From Euwallacea fornicatus (Eukaryota; Arthropoda; Insecta; Coleoptera; Curculionidae): a stretch of 64,000 nucleotides of DNA. Below are positions 36,456 through 47,700 of this stretch, piece after piece. The DNA is taken from NCBI RefSeq assembly GCF_040115645.1, contig NW_027096011.1:868001-932000 (forward strand), written 5' to 3'. The notes beneath the pieces were generated by a model. That model did no database searches. It was not told the origin of the DNA and saw only the letters and a program-made list of their open reading frames with translations. Made by a program: the position numbers and the translations under genes. How positions within the stretch are numbered: the stretch's first letter is position 1; the number at the start of each line of letters is the position of its first letter.

Positions 36456-39400
36456 TGTCCTGTCACTTTAAAGATCTCGTCGAGCTGATTAATTTGAATC
36501 TGCGATTAAGAAGTTTGGAGTTGATTTGGTGAAGTTATTGAGTCTCAAAGTTGGAAAAATCGCAAAAGTTGCGCATTTGAGCACATACAGTACTATTTAT
36601 CCTGGAAACTCTTCAAGATGAAATTATGATGTGTCGTGTCACCTTAAAGATCTCGTCGAACTGATTAATTTGAATCTTTGATTAAGAAGTTTGGAGTTGA
36701 TTTGGTGAAGTTATCGAGTCTCAACGTTGGAAAAGTCGCAAAAGTTGCACATTTGAGCACATACAGTACTATTTATCGTGGAAACTCTTCAAGATGCAAT
36801 TAGGATGTGTCCTGTCACTTTAAAGATCTCGTCGAGCTGATTAATTTGAATCTGCGATTAAGAAGTTTGGAGTTGATTTGGTGAAGTTATTGAGTCTCAA
36901 AGTTGGAAAAGTCGCAAAAGTTGCGCATTTGAGCACATACAGTACTATTTATCGTGGAAACTCTACAAGATGCAATTAGGATGTGTCGTGTCACCTTAAA
37001 GATCTCGTCGAGCTGATTAATTTGAATCTTTGATTAAGAAGTTTGGAGTTGATTTGGTGAAGTTATCGAGTCTCAACGTTGGAAAAGTCGCAAAAGTTGC
37101 ACATTTGAGCACATACAGTACTATTTATCGTGGAAACTCTTCAAGATGCAATTAGGATGTGTCCTGTCACTTTAAAGATCTCGTCGAGCTGATTAATTTG
37201 AATCTGCGATTAAGAAGTTTGGAGTTGATTTGGTGAAGTTATTGAGTCTCAAAGTTGGAAAAGTCGCAAAAGTTGCGCATTTGAGCACATACAGTACTAT
37301 TTATCGTGGAAACTCTACAAGATGCAATTAGGATGTGTCGTGTCACCTTAAAGATCTCGTCGAGCTGATTAATTTGAATCTTTGATTAAGAAGTTTGGAG
37401 TTGATTTGGTGAAGTTATCGAGTCTCAAATTTGGAAAAGTCGCAAAAGTTGTGTATTTGAGCACATACAGTACAATTTATCGTGGAAACTCTACAAGATG
37501 CAATTAGGATGTGTCGTGTCACCTTAAAGATCTCGTCGAGCTGATTAATTTGAATCTTCGGTTAAGAAGTTTGGAGTTGATTTGGTGAAGTTATTGAGTC
37601 TCAAAGTTGGAAAAGTCACAAAAGTTGCGCATTTGAGCACATACAGTACTATTTATCGTGGAAACTCTACAAGATGCAATTAGGATGTGTCGTGTCACCT
37701 TAAAGATCTCGTCGAGCTCATTAATTTGAATCTGCGATTAAGAAGTTTGGAGTTGATTTGGTGAAGTTATCGAGTCTCAAAGTTGGAAAAGTCACAAAAG
37801 TTGCGTATTTGAGCACATACAGTACTATTTATCGTGGAAACTCTTCAAGATGCAATTAGGATGTGTCATGTCACCTTAAAGATCTCGTCGAGCTGATTAA
37901 TTTGAATCTTCGGTTAAGAAGTTTGGAGTTGATTTGGTGAAGTTATCGAGTCTGAAAGTTGTAAAAATCGCAAAAGTTGCGTATTTGAGCACATAGACTA
38001 CTATTTATCCTGGAAACTCTTCAAGATGCAATTAGGATGTGTCATGTCACCTTAAAGACCACGTCGAGCTGATTAATTTGAATCTTTGATTGAGAAGTTT
38101 GGAGTTGATTTGGTGAAGTTATCGAGTCTCAAAGTTGGAAAAGTCGCAAAAGTTGCGTGTTTAAGCACATAGACTACTATTTATCGTGGAAATTCTTCAA
38201 GATGCAATTAGGATGTGTCATGTCACCTTAAAGATCTCGTCGATCTGATTAATTTGAATCTTTGATTAAGAAGTTTGGAGTTGATTTGGTGAAGTTTTCG
38301 AGTCTCAAATTTGGAAAAGTCACAAAAGTTGCGTATTTGAGCACATACAGTACTATTTATCGTGGAAACTCTTCAAGATGCAATTAGGATGTGTCATGTC
38401 ACCTTAAAGATCTCGTCGAGCTGATTAATTTGAATCTTCGGTTAAGAAGATTGGAGTTGATTTGGTGAAGTTTTCGAGTCTCAAAGTTGGAAAAGTCGCA
38501 AAAGTTGCGTATTTGAGCACATACACTACTATTTATCGTGGAAACTCTTCAAGATGCAATTAGCATGTGTCTTGTCACCTTAAAGATCTCGTCGAGCTGC
38601 TTAATTTGAATCTTCGGTTAAGAAGTTTGGAGTTGATTTGGTGAAGTTATCGAGGCTCAAAGTTGGAAAAGTCGCAAAAGTTGCGTGTTTAAACACATAG
38701 ACTACTATTTATCCTGGAAACTCTTCAAGATGCAATTAGCATGTGTCATGTCACTTTAAAGATCTCGTCGAGCTGATTAATTTGAATCTTCGGTTAAGAA
38801 GTTTGAAGTTGATTTGGTGAAGTTATCGAGTCTCAAAGTTGGAAAAGTCGCAAAAGTTGCGTATTTGAGCACATACAGTACTATTTATCGTGGAAACTCT
38901 TCAAGATGCAATTAGGATGTGTCATGTCACCTTAAAGATCTCGTCGAGCTGATTAATTTGAATCTTTGTTTAAGAAGTTTGGATTTGATTTGGTGAAGTT
39001 ATCGAGTCTCAAAGTTGGAAAAGTCGCAAAAGTTGCGTATTTGAGCACATACAGTACTATTTATCGTGGAAACTCTTCAAGATGCAATTAGGATGTGTCA
39101 TGTCACCTTAAAGATCTCGTCGAGCTGATTAATTTGAATCTTTGTTTAAGAAGTTTGGAGTTGATTTGGTGAAGTTTTCGAGTCTCAAATTTGGAAAAGT
39201 CGCAAAAGTTGCGTATTTGAGCACATACAGTACTATTTATCGTGGAAACTCTTCAAGATGCAATTAGGATGTGTCATGTCACCTTAAAGATCTCGTCGAG
39301 CTGCTTAATTTGAATCTTCGGTTAAGAAGTTTGGAGTTGATTTGGTGAAGTTATCGAGTCTCAAAGTAGGAAAAGTCTCACAAGAAGCGTGGTTAAGCAC

Positions 39401-39626
39401 ATAAAGTACTATTTATCGTGGAAACTCTTCAAGATGCAATTAGGATGTGTCATGTCACCTTAAAGATCTCGTCGAGCTGCTTAATTTGAATCTTCGGTTA
39501 AGAAGTTTGGAGTTGATTTGGTGAAGTTTTCGAGTCTCAAATTTGGAAAAGTCGCAAAAGTTGCGTATTTGAGCACATAGACTACTATTTATCCTGGAAA
39601 CTCTTCAAGATGCAATTATGATGTGT
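36456..39626 (+). repeat. Second copy of the 16-monomer block, expanded to 18
   Basis: Follows directly on the first copy. The two additional monomers (about 37050-37400) repeat the AACGTTGG / GCACATTTG monomer and the AATCTGCGATT monomer next to them, so a local 352-bp duplication happened after the larger one. The marker GATTGAGAAG is at 34920 in the first copy and 38088 in this one. Confidence 0.8.
37737..39299 (+). repeat. Displaced left-dialect block, copy 3
   Basis: At +3168 bp (18 monomers) from copy 2, carried along by the duplication of the surrounding block. Confidence 0.87.
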
Positions 39627-39657
39627 CATGTCACCTTAAAGATCTCGTCGAGCTGAT

Positions 39658-41915
39658 TAATTTGAATCTTTGTTTAAGAAGTTTGGAGTTGATTTGGTGA
39701 AGTTATCGAGTCTCAAAGTTGGAAAAGTCGCAAAAGTTGCGTGTTTAAGCACATAGACTACTATTTATCCTGGAAACTCTTCAAGATGCAATTATGATGT
39801 GTCCTGTCACCTTGAAGATCTCGTCGAGCTGATTAAATTGAATCTTTGATTAAGAAGTTTGGAGTTGATTTGGTGAAGTTATCGAGTCTCAATGTTGGAA
39901 AAGTCGCAAAAGTTGCGCATTTGAGCACATACAGTACTATTTATCGTGGAAACTCTACAAGATGCAATTAGGATGTGTCATGTCACCTTCAAAATCTCGT
40001 CGAGCTGAATAATTTGAATCTTTGATTAAGAAGTTTGGAGTTGATTTGGTGAAGTTATTGAGTCTCAAAGTTGGAAAAGTCACAAAAGTTGCGCATTTGA
40101 GCACATACAGTACTATTTATCCTGGAAACTCTTCAAGATGCAATTAGCATGTGTCATGTCACTTTAAATATCTCGTCGAGCTGATTAATTTGAATCTTTG
40201 TTTAAGAAGTTTGGAGTTAATTTGGTGAAGTTATCGAGTCTCAAAGTTGGAAAAGTCGCAAAAGTTGTGTATTTGAGCACATACAGTACTATTTATCGTG
40301 GAAACTCTTCAAGATGCAATTAGGATGTGTCATGTCACCTTAAAGATCTCGTCGAGCTGATTAATTTGAATCTTTGATTAAGAAGTTTGGAGTTGATTTG
40401 GTGAAGTTATCGAGTCTCAAAGTTGGAAAAGTCGCAAAAGTTGTGTATTTGAGCACATACAGTACTATTTATCGTGGAAACTCTACAAGATGCAATTAGG
40501 ATGTGTCGTGTCACCTTAAAGATCTCGTCGAGCTGATTAATTTGAATCTTCGGTTAAGAAGTTTGGAGTTGATTTGGTGAAGTTATTGAGTCTCAAAGTT
40601 GGAAAAGTCACAAAAGTTGCGCATTTGAGCACATACAGTACTATTTATCGTGGAAACTCTACAAGATGCAATTAGGATGTGTCGTGTCACCTTAAAGATC
40701 TCGTCGAGCTGATTAATTTGAATCTTTGTTTAAGAAGTTTGGAGTTAATTTGGTGAAGTTATCGAGTCTCAAAGTTGGAAAAGTCGCAAAAGTTGTGTAT
40801 TTGAGCACATACAGTACTATTTATCGTGGAAACTCTTCAAGATGCAATTAGGATGTGTCATGTCACCTTAAAGATCTCGTCGAGCTGATTAATTTGAATC
40901 TTTGATTAAGAAGTTTGGAGTTGATTTGGTGAAGTTATCGAGTCTCAAAGTTGGAAAAGTCGCAAAAGTTGTGTATTTGAGCACATACAGTACTATTTAT
41001 CGTGGAAACTCTACAAGATGCAATTAGGATGTGTCATGTCACTTTAAAGTTCTCGTCGAGCTGAATAATTTGAATCTTTGTTTAAGAAGTTTGGAGTTGA
41101 TTTGGTGAAGTTATCGAGTCTCAAAGTTGGAAAAGTCGCAAAAGTTGCGTGTTTAAGCACATAGACTACTATTTATCCTGGAAACTCTTCAAGATGCAAT
41201 TATGATGTGTCCTGTCACCTTGAAGATCTCGTCGAGCTGATTAAATTGAATCTTTGATTAAGAAGTTTGGAGTTGATTTGGTGAAGTTATCGAGTCTCAA
41301 TGTTGGAAAAGTCGCAAAAGTTGCGCATTTGAGCACATACAGTACTATTTATCGTGGAAACTCTACAAGATGCAATTAGGATGTGTCATGTCACCTTCAA
41401 AATCTCGTCGAGCTGAATAATTTGAATCTTTGATTAAGAAGTTTGGAGTTGATTTGGTGAAGTTATTGAGTCTCAAAGTTGGAAAAGTCACAAAAGTTGC
41501 GCATTTGAGCACATACAGTACTATTTATCCTGGAAACTCTTCAAGATGCAATTAGCATGTGTCATGTCACTTTAAATATCTCGTCGAGCTGATTAATTTG
41601 AATCTTTGTTTAAGAAGTTTGGAGTTAATTTGGTGAAGTTATCGAGTCTCAAAGTTGGAAAAGTCGCAAAAGTTGTGTATTTGAGCACATACAGTACTAT
41701 TTATCGTGGAAACTCTTCAAGATGCAATTAGGATGTGTCATGTCACCTTAAAGATCTCGTCGAGCTGATTAATTTGAATCTTTGATTAAGAAGTTTGGAG
41801 TTGATTTGGTGAAGTTATCGAGTCTCAAAGTTGGAAAAGTCGCAAAAGTTGTGTATTTGAGCACATACAGTACTATTTATCGTGGAAACTCTACAAGATG
41901 CAATTAGGATGTGTC
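39658..41915 (+). repeat. 15-monomer (2640 bp) repeat, copy 1 of a perfect 2258-bp match
   Basis: Because 2640 is a multiple of 60, the two copies fall on corresponding display rows. I compared every row from here to 41915 with 42298-44555 and saw no difference. The unit is internally an 8-monomer plus a 7-monomer segment: GTCCTGTCACCTTGAAG at 39801, 41209, 42441 and 43849, with spacings of 1408, 1232 and 1408 bp. Matching ends at GTGTCG against GTGTCA (41916/44556). Confidence 0.93.
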
Positions 41916-42297
41916 GTGTCACCTTAAAGATCTCGTCGAGCTGATTAATTTGAATCTTCGGTTAAGAAGTTTGGAGTTGATTTGGTGAAGTTATTGAGTC
42001 TCAAAGTTGGAAAAGTCGCAAAAGTTGTGTATTTGAGCACATACAGTACTATTTATCGTGGAAACTCTTCAAGATGCAATTAGGATGTGTCATGTCACCT
42101 TAAAGATCTCGTCGAGCTGATTAATTTGAATCTTTGATTAAGAAGTTTGGAGTTGATTTGGTGAAGTTATCGAGTCTCAAAGTTGGAAAAGTCGCAAAAG
42201 TTGTGTATTTGAGCACATACAGTACTATTTATCGTGGAAACTCTACAAGATGCAATTAGGATGTGTCATGTCACTTTAAAGTTCTCGTCGAGCTGAA

Positions 42298-44555
42298 TAA
42301 TTTGAATCTTTGTTTAAGAAGTTTGGAGTTGATTTGGTGAAGTTATCGAGTCTCAAAGTTGGAAAAGTCGCAAAAGTTGCGTGTTTAAGCACATAGACTA
42401 CTATTTATCCTGGAAACTCTTCAAGATGCAATTATGATGTGTCCTGTCACCTTGAAGATCTCGTCGAGCTGATTAAATTGAATCTTTGATTAAGAAGTTT
42501 GGAGTTGATTTGGTGAAGTTATCGAGTCTCAATGTTGGAAAAGTCGCAAAAGTTGCGCATTTGAGCACATACAGTACTATTTATCGTGGAAACTCTACAA
42601 GATGCAATTAGGATGTGTCATGTCACCTTCAAAATCTCGTCGAGCTGAATAATTTGAATCTTTGATTAAGAAGTTTGGAGTTGATTTGGTGAAGTTATTG
42701 AGTCTCAAAGTTGGAAAAGTCACAAAAGTTGCGCATTTGAGCACATACAGTACTATTTATCCTGGAAACTCTTCAAGATGCAATTAGCATGTGTCATGTC
42801 ACTTTAAATATCTCGTCGAGCTGATTAATTTGAATCTTTGTTTAAGAAGTTTGGAGTTAATTTGGTGAAGTTATCGAGTCTCAAAGTTGGAAAAGTCGCA
42901 AAAGTTGTGTATTTGAGCACATACAGTACTATTTATCGTGGAAACTCTTCAAGATGCAATTAGGATGTGTCATGTCACCTTAAAGATCTCGTCGAGCTGA
43001 TTAATTTGAATCTTTGATTAAGAAGTTTGGAGTTGATTTGGTGAAGTTATCGAGTCTCAAAGTTGGAAAAGTCGCAAAAGTTGTGTATTTGAGCACATAC
43101 AGTACTATTTATCGTGGAAACTCTACAAGATGCAATTAGGATGTGTCGTGTCACCTTAAAGATCTCGTCGAGCTGATTAATTTGAATCTTCGGTTAAGAA
43201 GTTTGGAGTTGATTTGGTGAAGTTATTGAGTCTCAAAGTTGGAAAAGTCACAAAAGTTGCGCATTTGAGCACATACAGTACTATTTATCGTGGAAACTCT
43301 ACAAGATGCAATTAGGATGTGTCGTGTCACCTTAAAGATCTCGTCGAGCTGATTAATTTGAATCTTTGTTTAAGAAGTTTGGAGTTAATTTGGTGAAGTT
43401 ATCGAGTCTCAAAGTTGGAAAAGTCGCAAAAGTTGTGTATTTGAGCACATACAGTACTATTTATCGTGGAAACTCTTCAAGATGCAATTAGGATGTGTCA
43501 TGTCACCTTAAAGATCTCGTCGAGCTGATTAATTTGAATCTTTGATTAAGAAGTTTGGAGTTGATTTGGTGAAGTTATCGAGTCTCAAAGTTGGAAAAGT
43601 CGCAAAAGTTGTGTATTTGAGCACATACAGTACTATTTATCGTGGAAACTCTACAAGATGCAATTAGGATGTGTCATGTCACTTTAAAGTTCTCGTCGAG
43701 CTGAATAATTTGAATCTTTGTTTAAGAAGTTTGGAGTTGATTTGGTGAAGTTATCGAGTCTCAAAGTTGGAAAAGTCGCAAAAGTTGCGTGTTTAAGCAC
43801 ATAGACTACTATTTATCCTGGAAACTCTTCAAGATGCAATTATGATGTGTCCTGTCACCTTGAAGATCTCGTCGAGCTGATTAAATTGAATCTTTGATTA
43901 AGAAGTTTGGAGTTGATTTGGTGAAGTTATCGAGTCTCAATGTTGGAAAAGTCGCAAAAGTTGCGCATTTGAGCACATACAGTACTATTTATCGTGGAAA
44001 CTCTACAAGATGCAATTAGGATGTGTCATGTCACCTTCAAAATCTCGTCGAGCTGAATAATTTGAATCTTTGATTAAGAAGTTTGGAGTTGATTTGGTGA
44101 AGTTATTGAGTCTCAAAGTTGGAAAAGTCACAAAAGTTGCGCATTTGAGCACATACAGTACTATTTATCCTGGAAACTCTTCAAGATGCAATTAGCATGT
44201 GTCATGTCACTTTAAATATCTCGTCGAGCTGATTAATTTGAATCTTTGTTTAAGAAGTTTGGAGTTAATTTGGTGAAGTTATCGAGTCTCAAAGTTGGAA
44301 AAGTCGCAAAAGTTGTGTATTTGAGCACATACAGTACTATTTATCGTGGAAACTCTTCAAGATGCAATTAGGATGTGTCATGTCACCTTAAAGATCTCGT
44401 CGAGCTGATTAATTTGAATCTTTGATTAAGAAGTTTGGAGTTGATTTGGTGAAGTTATCGAGTCTCAAAGTTGGAAAAGTCGCAAAAGTTGTGTATTTGA
44501 GCACATACAGTACTATTTATCGTGGAAACTCTACAAGATGCAATTAGGATGTGTC
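42298..44555 (+). repeat. 15-monomer (2640 bp) repeat, copy 2
   Basis: Exact partner of 39658-41915 by reading. Upstream the copies differ at GCTGAATAA (here) against GCTGATTAA. Downstream this copy runs into the CTTTAAAGTTCTCG / TCTGAAAGTTG monomer and then C cassette copy 8. Confidence 0.93.
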
Positions 44556-44697
44556 ATGTCACTTTAAAGTTCTCGTCGAGCTGAATAATTTGAATCTTTG
44601 TTTAAGAAGTTTGGAGTTGATTTGGTGAAGTTATCGAGTCTGAAAGTTGTAAAAATCGCAAAAGTTGCGTATTTGAGCACATAGACTACTATTTATC

Positions 44698-45048
44698 CTG
44701 GAAACTCTTCAAGATGCAATTAGGATGTGTCATGTCACCTTAAAGATCTCGTCGAGCTGATTAATTTGGATCTTCGATTAAGAAATTTCGAGTTTGTTTG
44801 GTGAAGTTTTTGAATCTCAAAGTTGGAAAAGTCTCAAAAGTTACGTGGTTAAGCACATAAAGTACTATTTATCGTGGAAACTCTTCAAGATGCAATTAGG
44901 ATGTGTCATGTCACCTTCAAATCTCGTCGAGCTGAATAATTTGAATCTTTGATTAAGAAGTTTGGAGTTGATTTGGTGAAGTTATCGGGTCTCAAAGTTG
45001 GAAAAGTCGCAAAAGTTGCGTATTTGAGCACATAAAGTACTATTTATC
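44698..45048 (+). repeat. C + 175-bp cassette, copy 8
   Basis: Follows an 11615-bp gap (66 monomers) without any C monomer, the longest such gap after 16.9 kb. That gap is the stretch filled by left-dialect blocks and the 2640-bp repeat. Confidence 0.9.
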
Positions 45049-46808
45049 CTGGAAACTCTTCAAGATGAAATTATGATGTGTCGTGTCACCTTAAAGATCT
45101 CGTCGAACTGATTAATTTGAATCTTTGATTAAGAAGTTTGGAGTTGATTTGGTGAAGTTATCGAGTCTCAACGTTGGAAAAGTCGCAAAAGTTGCACATT
45201 TGAGCACATACAGTACTATTTATCGTGGAAACTCTTCAAGATGCAATTAGGATGTGTCCTGTCACTTTAAAGATCTCGTCGAGCTGATTAATTTGAATCT
45301 GCGATTAAGAAGTTTGGAGTTGATTTGGTGAAGTTATTGAGTCTCAAAGTTGGAAAAGTCGCAAAAGTTGCGCATTTGAGCACATACAGTACTATTTATC
45401 GTGGAAACTCTACAAGATGCAATTAGGATGTGTCGTGTCACCTTAAAGATCTCGTCGAGCTGATTAATTTGAATCTTTGATTAAGAAGTTTGGAGTTGAT
45501 TTGGTGAAGTTATCGAGTCTCAAATTTGGAAAAGTCGCAAAAGTTGTGTATTTGAGCACATACAGTACAATTTATCGTGGAAACTTTACAAGATGCAATT
45601 AGGATGTGTCGTGTCACCTTAAAGATCTCGTCGAGCTGATTAATTTGAATCTTCGGTTAAGAAGTTTGGAGTTGATTTGGTGAAGTTATTGAGTCTCAAA
45701 GTTGGAAAAGTCACAAAAGTTGCGCATTTGAGCACATACAGTACTATTTATCGTAGAAACTCTACAAGATGCAATTAGGATGTGTCGTGTCACCTTAAAG
45801 ATCTCGTCGAGCTCATTAATTTGAATCTGCGATTAAGAAGTTTGGAGTTGATTTGGTGAAGTTATTGAGTCTCAAAGTAGGAAAAGTCTCACAAGATGCG
45901 TGGTTAAGCACATAAAGTACTATTTATCGTTGAAACTCTTCAAGATGCAATTAGGATGTGTCATGTCACCTTAAAGATCTCGTCGAGCTGCTTAATTTGA
46001 ATCTTCGGTTAAGAAGTTTGGAGTTGATTTGGTGAAGTTTTCGAGTCTCAAATTTGGAAAAGTCGCAAAAGTTGCGTATTTGAGCACATAGACTACTATT
46101 TATCCTGGAAACTCTTCAAGATGCAATTATGATGTGTCATGTCACCTTAAAGATCTCGTCGAGCTGATTAATTTGAATCTTTGTTTAAGAAGTTTGGAGT
46201 TGATTTGGTGAAGTTATCGAGTCTCAAAGTTGGAAAAGTCGCAAAAGTTGCGTGTTTAAGCACATAGACTACTATTTATCCTGGAAACTCTTCAAGATGC
46301 AATTATGATGTGTCCTGTCACCTTGAAGATCTCGTCGAGCTGATTAATTTGAATCTTTGTTTAAGAAGTTTGGAGTTAATTTGGTGAAGTTATCGAGTCT
46401 CAAAGTTGGAAAAGTCGCAAAAGTTGTGTATTTGAGCACATACAGTACTATTTATCGTGGAAACTCTTCAAGATGCAATTAGGATGTGTCATGTCACCTT
46501 AAAGATCTCGTCGAGCTGATTAATTTGAATCTTTGATTAAGAAGTTTGGAGTTGATTTGGTGAAGTTATCGAGTCTCAAAGTTGGAAAAGTCGCAAAAGT
46601 TGTGTATTTGAGCACATACAGTACTATTTATCGTGGAAACTCTACAAGATGCAATTAGGATGTGTCATGTCACTTTAAAGTTCTCGTCGAGCTGAATAAT
46701 TTGAATCTTTGTTTAAGAAGTTTGGAGTTGATTTGGTGAAGTTATCGAGTCTGAAAGTTGTAAAAATCGCAAAAGTTGCGTATTTGAGCACATAGACTAC
46801 TATTTATC

Positions 46809-47159
46809 CTGGAAACTCTTCAAGATGCAATTAGGATGTGTCATGTCACCTTAAAGATCTCGTCGAGCTGATTAATTTGGATCTTCGATTAAGAAATTTC
46901 GAGTTTGTTTGGTGAAGTTTTTGAATCTCAAAGTTGGAAAAGTCTCAAAAGTTACGTGGTTAAGCACATAAAGTACTATTTATCGTGGAAACTCTTCAAG
47001 ATGCAATTAGGATGTGTCATGTCACCTTCAAATCTCGTCGAGCTGAATAATTTGAATCTTTGATTAAGAAGTTTGGAGTTGAATTGGTGAAGTTATCGGG
47101 TCTCAAAGTTGGAAAAGTCGCAAAAGTTGCGTATTTGAGCACATAAAGTACTATTTATC
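46809..47159 (+). repeat. C + 175-bp cassette, copy 9
   Basis: Lies 2111 bp (12 monomers) from copy 8. The short unit has GAGTTGAATTGG at about 47080, a private T-to-A change. Confidence 0.9.
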
Positions 47160-47700
47160 CTGGAAACTCTTCAAGATGAAATTATGATGTGTCGTGTCAC
47201 CTTAAAGATCTCGTCGAACTGATTAATTTGAATCTTTGATTAAGAAGTTTGGAGTTGATTTGGTGAAGTTATCGAGTCTCAACGTTGGAAAAGTCGCAAA
47301 AGTTGCACATTTGAGCACATACAGTACTATTTATCGTGGAAACTCTTCAAGATGCAATTAGGATGTGTCCTGTCACTTTAAAGATCTCGACGAGCTGATT
47401 AATTTGAATCTGCGATTAAGAAGTTTGGAGTTGATTTGGTGAAGTTATTGAGTCTCAAAGTTGGAAAAGTCGCAAAAGTTGCGCATTTGAGCACATACAG
47501 TACTATTTATCCTGGAAACTCTTCAAGATGAAATTATGATGTGTCGTGTCACCTTAAAGATCTCGTCGAACTGATTAATTTGAATCTTTGATTAAGAAGT
47601 TTGGAGTTGATTTGGTGAAGTTATCGAGTCTCAAATTTGGAAAAGTCGCAAAAGTTGTGTATTTGAGCACATACAGTACAATTTATCGTGGAAACTCTAC

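Larger units (their letters stand above)
44556..47700 (+). repeat. Section 7: third version of the section-2 block
   Basis: Parallels 30660-32155 and 16763-18260 (TTTATCGTTGAAAC at 18127, 32026 and 45928). It has a few private changes: ACAGTACAATTTATC with AAACTTTACAAG at about 45570-45590, TCGTAGAAAC at about 45753, and GCACATTTG where the earlier copy has GCGCATTTG. Two C cassettes (copies 8 and 9) lie 12 monomers apart. Confidence 0.8.
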
